From positions 620,001-684,000 of the forward strand of contig WGNF01000003.1 in the NCBI GenBank assembly GCA_016124615.1: 64,000 bases of DNA, in the 5' to 3' direction. The translations under genes and the position numbers were made by a program. This document shows positions 27,500 to 35,964 of the stretch, one piece after another (positions within the stretch are counted from its first letter, which is position 1; the number at the start of each line of letters is the position of its first letter). This stretch comes from Paracoccaceae bacterium. Lineage in GTDB: Bacteria > Pseudomonadota > Alphaproteobacteria > Rhodobacterales > Rhodobacteraceae. The notes below the pieces were generated by a model. It ran no database searches and was not told where the DNA came from. It saw only the letters and a list, made by a program, of their open reading frames with translations.

Positions 27500-29034
27500 G
27501 CGTCGCTCTTTCCCCCCGCGCCGCCGACCCGCGCCTTTGCGGCATTCTCAAGCTGGCGGTGATGGCGGTGGGCGGTCAGGGCGGCGGCGTGCTGACCGAC
27601 TGGATCGAAGAGGTCGCGCGCGCAGATGGCTATGCGGTGCAGGCGACCTCGGTCGCGGGCGTCGCACAGCGCACCGGCGCCACGATCTATTACGTCGAGA
27701 TGGCCCCCCTCGGCGACCGCGCCCCGGTCTTCTCGCTGCTGCCCGCGGCGGGCGATGTCGATATCCTGATCGCGGCAGAGCTGATGGAGGCGGGCCGCGC
27801 GATCCTGCGCGGCTTCGTCACGCCCGACCGCACGACGCTGATCGCCTCGACCCACCGCGCGCTGGCGGTATCGGAAAAGACCCTGCCCGGCGACGGCATC
27901 GCCAATGCCGAAGAGGTTCTGGCCGCCGCCGCGATTGCCGCGCAACGCACCATCGTCTTCGACATGGAAAGGATCGCGGTGGAGTCCGGCACCGTCATCT
28001 CGGCCAGCCTGTTCGGCGCGCTGGCGGGGTCGGGCGCCCTGCCCTTTCCCCGCGCCGCATTCGAGGCGGCAATCCGCGGCTCTGGCCGTGGCGTCGAGGC
28101 CAGCCTGCGCGCCTTCGCCCGCGCCTATGACGCGGCGCAGACCGACGCCGCCCCACCAGAGGCGAAACCGGCAAAGCCCGCAGCCACCGCCCCGCGTGGC
28201 ACTTCCAAACTCGTCGGTCAATGGGCGGCCCTCACCGCCGCCGCCCAGACGCTGCCCGCGCCGGTGCAGGCGATGGCGCTGGCGGGCCTGCGCAAGGTGG
28301 TGGATTTTCAGGACATCGCCTATGGCCGCGAATACCTCGACCGCCTCGCCACCGTGCAGCGCGCCGACAGCGCGGCGCAGGGCTGGCGGCTGACGCAGGA
28401 GGCAGCAAAATACATCGCCAACGCGATGGCCTATGACGACGTGATCCGCGTCGCCGACCTGAAGACGCGCGCGCCCCGCTTGGGGCGCATCCGCACCGAA
28501 ATGGGTGCGACCGACGCCACGCTGCTGCAGGTCACCGAATTCCTGCACCCCCGCGCCGAGGAAATCGTCGGCCTTCTGCCCTCCGGTCTCGGCGCCCGGA
28601 TCGAGGCGAACCCGGCCCGCATGGCGCGCATCGACCGGCGGTTCGGCAAGGGGCGACGGCTGCGCAGCGACAGCCTCTGGGCTTTCGCGCAACTCTACGT
28701 CTTGGGGGGCCTGCGCGGCTGGCGCCGTCACACCCTGCGCCACAAGGTCGAACAGCAGCATCTGGGCGCCTGGCTCGCCGCCGCCCTCGCCCATATGCCG
28801 GACCGCTACGATCTGGCGGTCGAGGTGATCCGCACCCGCCGCCTGATCAAGGGCTATTCCGATACGCATTCCCGTGGCCTGTCGAAATACGACCGGGTGA
28901 TGGCGGGGATTACACTGGTCGCCGCGCGCGACGACGCCGCCGACTGGGCCTGCCGCCTGCGCGAAGCCGCGCTGATGGATGAGGCGGGCGCCGCGCTGGA
29001 CGGGGCACTGATGACGATCAAGTCCTTCGCCTGA
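27496..29034 (+). CDS. iorB: Indolepyruvate oxidoreductase beta-type subunit (IorB-like) with DUF6537-like C-terminus
   Basis: MAVGGQGGGVLTDWIEEVARADGYAVQATSVAGVAQRTGATIYYVEM; ATGA overlap with iorA. Confidence 0.82.
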   Translation: MSVALSPRAADPRLCGILKLAVMAVGGQGGGVLTDWIEEVARADGYAVQATSVAGVAQRTGATIYYVEMAPLGDRAPVFSLLPAAGDVDILIAAELMEAGRAILRGFVTPDRTTLIASTHRALAVSEKTLPGDGIANAEEVLAAAAIAAQRTIVFDMERIAVESGTVISASLFGALAGSGALPFPRAAFEAAIRGSGRGVEASLRAFARAYDAAQTDAAPPEAKPAKPAATAPRGTSKLVGQWAALTAAAQTLPAPVQAMALAGLRKVVDFQDIAYGREYLDRLATVQRADSAAQGWRLTQEAAKYIANAMAYDDVIRVADLKTRAPRLGRIRTEMGATDATLLQVTEFLHPRAEEIVGLLPSGLGARIEANPARMARIDRRFGKGRRLRSDSLWAFAQLYVLGGLRGWRRHTLRHKVEQQHLGAWLAAALAHMPDRYDLAVEVIRTRRLIKGYSDTHSRGLSKYDRVMAGITLVAARDDAADWACRLREAALMDEAGAALDGALMTIKSFA

Positions 29035-29089
29035 AGGCCGGCGCGCCCGGCCCCCAGCTTCTTTCTGGCAAAAATATCCCGCAGGGGGT

Positions 29090-29112
29090 CCGGGGGCCGC
29101 GCAGGCCCCCGG
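29090..29112. terminator. GC hairpin CCGGGGGCC-GCGCA-GGCCCCCGG between convergent genes
   Basis: Perfect 9-bp stem with 5-nt loop; lies between the IorB and LLM oxidoreductase stop codons. Confidence 0.6.
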
Positions 29113-29125
29113 CTCTGTATCAGCC

Positions 29126-30217
29126 TCAGCGAAGGCCGCGCGCTTGCAGGATCGGCAGCACTGTGTCGCGGAAATACGGGAATTCCTGCACATAATCGAC
29201 AAAGCTGAGCGTGGTGCCCCGGAACCCCGCCGCATGCAGCGCGCAGATGCCGTCGGCGACCTGCTCTGGCGTGCCGACCAGCGGAAAGCCGCCATGCCCC
29301 GCCGCCATCAGATCGCGGATATGGGCCAGCAGATCGTGCGGAAAGCTTTGCGCATGGGCGAACTGCAACCGCACCAGATTGTCCACCGCAACCCAGTCCG
29401 CGTTGGTCTTGGCGGTATATTCCAGCCAGGCGCGCGCCTCTGCCTCGGTCGGGCGGCAGATGACATGGCTGAAGGTCAGCACATCCACCTTGCGGCCCTT
29501 CGCCGCCGCCTGCCCTTTCAGCTCGGCAATCTCGGCGGTGGACCGTGACAGGTCGATCGCCGGGGTGAACAGGAAATCGGCGTTGTCGGTGGCAAAGCCG
29601 CGCCCCTGCGGCGAGCCTGCCGCGTTGATGATCGGCACCCCGCCTCGCAGCGGCTTCGGGTCGCCCTTCACGCCTTTCAGGTGGAAATACTTGCCATCCC
29701 AGTCGAAATGCGTGTCCGACGTCCAGAGCTTGCGCACCACGTCGAACCATTCCTGCGCATAGCCATAGCGCGTTTCGTGATCGTCGGGCAGCGTCAGGCC
29801 AAGCGCCTCGTATTCCGGCTTGTTCCAGCCGGCCACGATGTTCAGCCCCGCCCGCCCGGCGCCGATCTGGTCGATGGTGGCGATCTGCTTGGCCACCACC
29901 ACCGGATTGTTCGCGGCGGTGTGGATGGTCGCGAACACGGCGATCTTCTTCGTCGAGGCCAGCAAGGCGGCGGCCCAGGTCATCGTCTCCAGCACGCCGC
30001 CGTGAAAATCGGTCTCGCCGCCGTAGCCGATCCAGCGGGCGATCGGCAGCATGAAGTCGATGCCCGCATCATCCAGCAACCGGCCAAGCGCCAGGTTGTT
30101 TTCCCAGCTGTTCACCCAGCGTTCGGGCACCTTGGTAACGGTCATGCCGGACGAACAGTTCGACGAAAACGTGCCCAGCAGAAAGCGGTCGCCCACCAGC
30201 ATCGGGTTGTCTGTCAT
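29126..30217 (-). CDS. LLM class flavin-dependent oxidoreductase (RutA/SfnG-like)
   Basis: 363 aa; DFMLPIARWIGYGGETDFHGGVLETMTWAAALLASTKKIAVFATIHTA; IVAGWN. Confidence 0.87.
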   Translation of the reverse strand: MTDNPMLVGDRFLLGTFSSNCSSGMTVTKVPERWVNSWENNLALGRLLDDAGIDFMLPIARWIGYGGETDFHGGVLETMTWAAALLASTKKIAVFATIHTAANNPVVVAKQIATIDQIGAGRAGLNIVAGWNKPEYEALGLTLPDDHETRYGYAQEWFDVVRKLWTSDTHFDWDGKYFHLKGVKGDPKPLRGGVPIINAAGSPQGRGFATDNADFLFTPAIDLSRSTAEIAELKGQAAAKGRKVDVLTFSHVICRPTEAEARAWLEYTAKTNADWVAVDNLVRLQFAHAQSFPHDLLAHIRDLMAAGHGGFPLVGTPEQVADGICALHAAGFRGTTLSFVDYVQEFPYFRDTVLPILQARGLR

Positions 30218-30242
30218 GGTATTTCTCCCTGTTTGTTTGATT

Positions 30243-30265
30243 TTATGATAGAAAGTCTATCGTAA
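30243..30265. promoter_or_regulatory. Inverted repeat TTATGATAGA-AAG-TCTATCGTAA (candidate regulator operator)
   Basis: 9 of 10 matching arm positions in the divergent LLM oxidoreductase / regulator promoter. Confidence 0.6.
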
Positions 30266-30325
30266 ATTCAATTTGCGTCAACCGCGTTGGTTGGCCAGAC
30301 TGTCAGCGAAACAGGGGGTGCAGGG

Positions 30326-30880
30326 ATGTCGCGCAAGCCGTTGGAAACCAAGGATGCCTCGCCGCGCGAGGCGCTGGATTACCGCTGGCATCTGGCGCAG
30401 AGCGGGGTCGAGATCGACACCACCGAACTGGAATTCGCGCTGATGCGCGCAACCGAGGGATTCGGGCGCTGGCAGTCGGAATGTCTGGCGGGGGTGGTCG
30501 ATCTGGCCGCCACCGGGCCGGAGAACGCGCTTTTGCACATCATCCGCATGAACGAACGGCCCAAGACGATCAAGGATCTGGCCCGCCTGACCAACCGCGA
30601 TGACGTGCCCAACATCCAGTATTCGCTGCGCAAGCTGATCGGCGCCGGGCTGGTGGAGCGCAAGGGCGCAGGCCGGTCCGGCGTCACCTACGAGGTGACG
30701 GCGCGCGGGCGCACGGTGACCGACGATTACGGCGATCTGCGCCGCCGCCTGCTGATCGCGGCCATCGCCGCCCTGCCCGACCTGCCCGCGCGGCTGCAAG
30801 AGGCCACGCGAACGCTGAACCTGCTGTCGGGCCTATACGAAGAAGTGGCGCGGGTCGCGGCGACGCATCGGCGCGGCTAG
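30326..30880 (+). CDS. MarR-like winged-helix transcriptional regulator
   Basis: MSRKPLETKDASPREALDYRWHLAQSGVEIDTTELEFALMRATEGF ... IQYSLRKLIGAGLVERKGAGRSGVTYEVTARGR. Confidence 0.82.
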   Translation: MSRKPLETKDASPREALDYRWHLAQSGVEIDTTELEFALMRATEGFGRWQSECLAGVVDLAATGPENALLHIIRMNERPKTIKDLARLTNRDDVPNIQYSLRKLIGAGLVERKGAGRSGVTYEVTARGRTVTDDYGDLRRRLLIAAIAALPDLPARLQEATRTLNLLSGLYEEVARVAATHRRG

Positions 30881-30885
30881 GCAGC

Positions 30886-32013
30886 TCAGGCCAGCGCGGC
30901 GCCCAGAACCTCCAGCATCCGGTCCACGCCCGCCTCGGTCGTCATCCCCCCCGGTGACAGCCGCAGAAGCTGGCCACGGGCGTCGGCAAACACTCCCGCC
31001 GCGCGAAACTGCGCCAGCACCCCGGCGGCGGGTGTGCGGTCGGGCAGGTTCAGCATCACGCTGCCGCCGCGCTCGGCCTCGTCGCGGGGGCTGGCGTGCC
31101 GCAGGCCGAACGGCTCGACCCCGGCGATGATGCGATCCGACAGCGCGCGGTTGTGGGCAAGGATCGCGGCATGATCCTGCGCCGCGTGCCAATCCAGCGC
31201 GGGCAAGCTTGCCGCCGCCGCCATCACGCCGGGCGTGCCATTGTCAAACCGGCGGATATCGGGCGCGAAAGCGAATTTGTCGAGCGCCCAGGAAAACGGA
31301 TTGTCCTGGCTGAACCAGCCGCGCAGCTCGGGCTGGCAGGCCACGATCAGCGGCGCCGCGACCTGCAATATCCCTGCGCCCGGCGTGCCGCACATCCATT
31401 TCAGGCTGGTCGAGATCGCGAAATCCACCGTCGGCTCTGTCACGCTGAACGGCAGCAGCCCGGCGCCTTGCGTTATATCCACCCCCACCACGCTGCCCAT
31501 CGCCCGCCCCTGCGCCACCAGCGGCGCCAGATCGCAGCGGTGCGAGGAAATCGAGCTGACCCAGGTGATCAGCCCAAGGCCCACATCCGGGCCCCAGCGG
31601 TCCAGCATGTCTTCGTCCCGCACCCAGGTTTCGCCCTGCCGCATTGGCACCGTGTCGAGCGTGAAGCCCAGCCGGGGCGCAAGGCCGGTCAGCAGGAAGT
31701 GGTTGCTGGGAAAGCAATCGGCGCCGACCAGCACGCGCTTGCCGCGCAGCCGCCCGGCGGGCAGCGCAGTGATCAGCGCGTGCATCGCGGCGGTGACGTT
31801 TTCGGTGGTGGTCAGCGTGCCGGGGGCCGCCCCGATCAGCGCCGACCAGCGGTCGATGAAGCGCTGCCGTAGCGGCAGAATCGCGCCCCACTGGCCATCG
31901 TCGGCGGCGCCCCAGGCCGTGGCGAAACCAGCCATCGCGGCGGCCAGATCGGCGGCCTTGCGGGGATACTGCCCGATGGAGTGGTAAAGGAAATAGGCGG
32001 AACCGTCGGTCAT
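30886..32013 (-). CDS. Class V aminotransferase-fold PLP-dependent enzyme (kynureninase-like)
   Basis: MTDGSAYFLYHSIGQYPRK; PLP-lysine region DFAISTSLKWMCGTPGAGILQV. Confidence 0.82.
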   Translation of the reverse strand: MTDGSAYFLYHSIGQYPRKAADLAAAMAGFATAWGAADDGQWGAILPLRQRFIDRWSALIGAAPGTLTTTENVTAAMHALITALPAGRLRGKRVLVGADCFPSNHFLLTGLAPRLGFTLDTVPMRQGETWVRDEDMLDRWGPDVGLGLITWVSSISSHRCDLAPLVAQGRAMGSVVGVDITQGAGLLPFSVTEPTVDFAISTSLKWMCGTPGAGILQVAAPLIVACQPELRGWFSQDNPFSWALDKFAFAPDIRRFDNGTPGVMAAAASLPALDWHAAQDHAAILAHNRALSDRIIAGVEPFGLRHASPRDEAERGGSVMLNLPDRTPAAGVLAQFRAAGVFADARGQLLRLSPGGMTTEAGVDRMLEVLGAALA

Positions 32014-32039
32014 GCTGTCTGTCTCTTGTGCTGGCTGCG

Positions 32040-32714
32040 TCAGTGTTGGCCCTTGCGGGCATAGCGCCGTTCCAGCCGCCCGGTCAGCCGGACAAGGGGC
32101 CAGAGGATCGCCACATAGATGATCGCCGCGCCGATCAGCGGCGTGGGGTTGGCAAACAACGCCTGCGCGTCGGTCGCCTGTTTCAGCAGGTCGTTCATCG
32201 CCACTACCGAGGCCAGCGAGGTATCCTTGATCAGCGACACCGAACTGGAGGCAAGCGGCGGGATCACCAGCCGGATCGCCTGCGGCAGCACCACCTTGTG
32301 CATGGTGCGCCAGAACGGCAGGCCCAGCGAGGCCGAGGCCTCGAACTGGCCGCGCGGCACCGCCTCGACGCCCGCCCGCACGATTTCGGCGGTATAGGCG
32401 GCCATCACCATCGACAGCGCAACCGCCGCCGCCTGAAACGACGAGAAGGTGATGCCGACGAAGGGCAGCGCATAATAGATCAGGATCAGCACGACCAGCA
32501 TCGGCATCGCCCGCATCAGGTCGATGTAGAGAATCGCCAGCACCCGCAGCGCGCGCGGCGCGTAAAGCCGCATCAGGCAGACCAGCACCCCGGCGGCACT
32601 GCCCACGATGATCGCGGTTATCCCGAGCATCAGCGTATTGCCAAGCCCGCGGATCAGGATCGGAAAGGCCCGCAGCAGGACGGACCAGTTGAAGAAGATA
32701 TCTATGACGTTCAT
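32040..32714 (-). CDS. Polar amino-acid ABC transporter permease
   Basis: 224 aa; IVRAGVEAVPRGQFEASASLGLPFWRTMHKVVLPQAIRLVIPPLAS (HisM/GlnP-type EAA loop). Confidence 0.9.
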   Translation of the reverse strand: MNVIDIFFNWSVLLRAFPILIRGLGNTLMLGITAIIVGSAAGVLVCLMRLYAPRALRVLAILYIDLMRAMPMLVVLILIYYALPFVGITFSSFQAAAVALSMVMAAYTAEIVRAGVEAVPRGQFEASASLGLPFWRTMHKVVLPQAIRLVIPPLASSSVSLIKDTSLASVVAMNDLLKQATDAQALFANPTPLIGAAIIYVAILWPLVRLTGRLERRYARKGQH

Positions 32715-32775
32715 GCGGCGCGTCCGGGGGGCACAGGGGCAAGGGCGGCGACCCGAAGGCCGCCGCCCGCGCCGG

Positions 32776-33579
32776 TCAATCGGCCGAAGTCGGCACCGGC
32801 ATCGGCGTCAGCGTCACGCTGCCCGCCGCCGGGTCCACCCCGAACCATTTCTTGTAGATCGTGGCCATCGTGCCATCGGTCTTCATGTCGGACAGCGCGC
32901 TGTTGATCTTTTCCAGCATGTCCGAGCCCTTGGGCAGCATCATCGCGAATTTCTCGCCGGTCGGGATCTCGACCGGCACAGCGAGGCCCTTCATCTGGTT
33001 CATCGCATAGCGCAGGCCGACCACATCGTTCGCGACTGCATCGACGCGCCCGGCGGTCAGGTCGGTCAGCATGTTGGATACGGTGTCATAGCTCTTGTAG
33101 TCGGTGTAACCGATCTCGGCCGCGCGATCCTTCAGCCACTTCTCGCCGAACGAGGTGGCGATCGCGCCGACCGTCTTGCCCTTCAGATCGGCGACCGAGG
33201 TGACCCCGGCGCCGTCCTTGGTGGCGATCCCCAGCGCCCCGGTCACGATCGGCTGGGTGAACGACTGGCTTTGCAGCCGGTCGTTGGTGATCGTCAGCGA
33301 CGAGATCACGATATCGACCCGATGCGAGGCCGTGGCGACGAAGAGCGCCTTGAAATCGAGCCCCTGAATGTCGGTGGTCATGCCCAGCCGCTTGGCGATC
33401 TCGTTGACGATATCGACCTCGAAGCCCTGAAAGGCGCCGCTGGCGTCCTTGAACTCCCACGGCGGGTTGGCCGGGTAGGAGCCGACGCGCAGCACCCCGG
33501 CCGCGATCCCCTGCACGGCCGAAACGGCAAAGGCCGCCCCGGCGATCAGACCCATGAGGGCCCGGCGATTGATTGTCAT
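32776..33579 (-). CDS. Polar amino-acid ABC transporter substrate-binding protein
   Basis: MTINRRALMGLIAGAAFAVSAVQGIAAGVLRVGSYPANPPWEFKDASGAFQGFEVDIVNEIAKRLGM. Confidence 0.9.
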   Translation of the reverse strand: MTINRRALMGLIAGAAFAVSAVQGIAAGVLRVGSYPANPPWEFKDASGAFQGFEVDIVNEIAKRLGMTTDIQGLDFKALFVATASHRVDIVISSLTITNDRLQSQSFTQPIVTGALGIATKDGAGVTSVADLKGKTVGAIATSFGEKWLKDRAAEIGYTDYKSYDTVSNMLTDLTAGRVDAVANDVVGLRYAMNQMKGLAVPVEIPTGEKFAMMLPKGSDMLEKINSALSDMKTDGTMATIYKKWFGVDPAAGSVTLTPMPVPTSAD

Positions 33580-33730
33580 GCGTAACCTCCTGTCGCTGCC
33601 GGGCCTGTTGCCCGGCTTGTTGCTTGTTGTCAGCGGGCGGCCCAACCGGCGCCGCAGATCCCCGATGCTGCCACGATTTCGGCGGCAGACCTAGCGGTAT
33701 TTTAAACTTGAAGGAAAACTCCTCGCCATA

Positions 33731-35014
33731 TCATTCCCCCCGCGCGTCCAGCGCATCACGCAGCATCGCCAGCGGCAGATGCGCGTTCGGCGCATAGCGC
33801 ATCAGCCCGTGCCAGGGGATCGGCGCGGGCGGGCCACTGGGCACCGGCAGGTCCGCTGCTGGCACACCGCCCGCCCAATCGGCCAGCACGCGGCCCAGCA
33901 TCGTCGTCATCGCGATGCCGCGCCCGTTGCAGGCAATCCCGGCCATCAGGCCGGGCGCAGGCTCGATCAGATGCGGCAGGAAATCCGGCATCACCGCCGC
34001 CTGCCCCGACCACGCATGTTCCAGCGGTGGCAGGTCGGGCAGATCGAGCAGGCGCGACAGCCGCCGGTGGATCGCGCGCGGCACCCGGTAATCCGCGCCG
34101 GGGCCAAGAATGTGCATCCCGCCGCTGATCAACCGGTTGTTGGCGTCAAAGCGGAAGGTGAACAGGTTGCGCCGCGTATCGGATACGCATTGCCCGCCCG
34201 GCAACAGCCGCGTGCGCACCGCGGCGGGCAGGGGCGCCGTCGCGATCTGATAGACACGCAGCGGAAAGAACGACCGCGCCACAGCGGGTTGCAGGCCACC
34301 GATATGGGCGTTGGTTGCCAGCACGACGCGGGCCGCGCGCACCGATCCAGCGCCGCTGCGCGCGATCCACCCGCCGGGGGCCGCGTGAAGGCTAGTGACC
34401 GGCGTGTCCTCGAACACCACCGCCCCCGCCCGCTCGGCCGCCGCCGCCAGCCCGCGCGCATAGGCGACCGGGTTCAGCACGCCGCCCGAGTGGTCGATCC
34501 AGCCGCCCGCATAGCCGCGCGCGCCGGTCATGTGCGCCACCTGACCTGCATCGAGAACCGCAACCGGGCGGCCCCGATCCGCCCATTGCCGGGCACGGGC
34601 GCGGATCGCCTGCATCGCGGCCTCGGTTGGCGCGGGCTGGATCCAGCCGCTTTGCAGCGCATCGCAGGCGATGGCGTGGTCGCGGATCAGCCCGAACACC
34701 AGATCCGCGCTTGCCGCCGCGAACCCGACCAGCCGCGCGCCCCTGTCAGGGCCAAGGCGCGCCAGCACCGCGTCGGGGTCCACCCGCGCGAAATTCGGCA
34801 CCACAAAGCCCGCGTTGCGCCCGCTGGCCCCCGCCGCGATCCGATCCGCCTCCACCACCACAACGCGCAAGCCCGCCGTTGCGGCATGGAGCGCGCAGGA
34901 CAGCCCGGTGAATCCGGCGCCGATGACCAGCAGATCGGCCTCGACCTCTGCCACGTCCAGCGGCGGGCGCGCGGCAACCGCGCCGCTGACCACATGCCAA
35001 AGCGAGGGTGTCAC
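33731..35014 (-). CDS. DAO-family FAD-dependent oxidoreductase (PuuB/glycine oxidase-like)
   Basis: GTG start at 35014; ADLLVIGAGFTGLSCALHAATAGLRVVVVEADRIAAGASGRNAGFVVP. Confidence 0.85.
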   Translation of the reverse strand: MTPSLWHVVSGAVAARPPLDVAEVEADLLVIGAGFTGLSCALHAATAGLRVVVVEADRIAAGASGRNAGFVVPNFARVDPDAVLARLGPDRGARLVGFAAASADLVFGLIRDHAIACDALQSGWIQPAPTEAAMQAIRARARQWADRGRPVAVLDAGQVAHMTGARGYAGGWIDHSGGVLNPVAYARGLAAAAERAGAVVFEDTPVTSLHAAPGGWIARSGAGSVRAARVVLATNAHIGGLQPAVARSFFPLRVYQIATAPLPAAVRTRLLPGGQCVSDTRRNLFTFRFDANNRLISGGMHILGPGADYRVPRAIHRRLSRLLDLPDLPPLEHAWSGQAAVMPDFLPHLIEPAPGLMAGIACNGRGIAMTTMLGRVLADWAGGVPAADLPVPSGPPAPIPWHGLMRYAPNAHLPLAMLRDALDARGE

Positions 35015-35964
35015 GCGTCGCCCCCGCCCGGTTTGGCCTTGCGCCGCGTGGGGCCGAAGAAGCCCTGCGGCCGGGCCAGCAGGATGACGCACAGCATCAC
35101 GCCGATGGCCACGATCTGCAACGCGGCGGCGCGGGCCTGAAACTCCGTGGGGACCAGCGCCGCCGTCAGCGCCCCCGCGCCGACCCAGACCGCCCAGACC
35201 ACCACCGCCCCGGCCAGCGCGCCCCGGTTCGAGCCCGAGCCACCAACCATCAGCATCGCCCAGACCTGAAACGTCAGCGTCGGCACATAGTCATCCGGCG
35301 CGATAAACCCGATCAGATGCGCCTGCACCGCCCCCGCCAGCCCCATCACCGCGCCCCCCGCCGCGAATGCCTGAATGCGGTAAGACCGGGCCGATTTGCC
35401 CAGCGAGACCGCCGCCCGTTCATCCTCGCGCAGCGCCCGCAGCACCCGACCCCAGGGGCTTTTCGTCAGGTGCTGAAGCGCCAGATAGGTCACCGCCGTC
35501 ACTGCAAGAACCACCGCGAAGTTGCTGAAATTGAACAGAACAGGGTGATCGGCCAACGCCCCGAACGGACGCGGGATGAAGGCCACGCCAAATGGCCCCC
35601 CGGTCAGCCCGACGGCGTTCAGCGCCACGAGTTGCGCCACGACAGCCACGCCGAAGGTGGTGATGGCAAGGTAATCCGCCTTCAGCCGCAGCGTGGCAAA
35701 GCCGGTCAGCGCCGCCGCCGCCCCTGCCAGCACCATCGCGCCAAGCCAGCCAACCGCGATCGGCAACCCGAAGCCGCCGATGCGGTCTGCCACCGCGGGC
35801 GTGGTCAGCAACGCCGAGGTATAGGCGCCGATCGCCACGAACCCCGCGATGCCCACGTTGAAAAGCCCGGTCAGCCCCCATTGCAGGTTCAGCCCCAGCG
35901 CGATCAGCCCGAAGATCAGCGCGGTGGACAGGAAGAAAGCGGCGTAGCCCAGAAGGTCGATCAT
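35011..35964 (-). CDS. Branched-chain amino-acid-type ABC transporter permease (LivM-like)
   Basis: MIDLLGYAAFFLSTALIFGLIALGLNLQWGLTGLFNVGIAGFVAIGAYTSALL. Confidence 0.9.
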   Translation of the reverse strand: MIDLLGYAAFFLSTALIFGLIALGLNLQWGLTGLFNVGIAGFVAIGAYTSALLTTPAVADRIGGFGLPIAVGWLGAMVLAGAAAALTGFATLRLKADYLAITTFGVAVVAQLVALNAVGLTGGPFGVAFIPRPFGALADHPVLFNFSNFAVVLAVTAVTYLALQHLTKSPWGRVLRALREDERAAVSLGKSARSYRIQAFAAGGAVMGLAGAVQAHLIGFIAPDDYVPTLTFQVWAMLMVGGSGSNRGALAGAVVVWAVWVGAGALTAALVPTEFQARAAALQIVAIGVMLCVILLARPQGFFGPTRRKAKPGGGDA

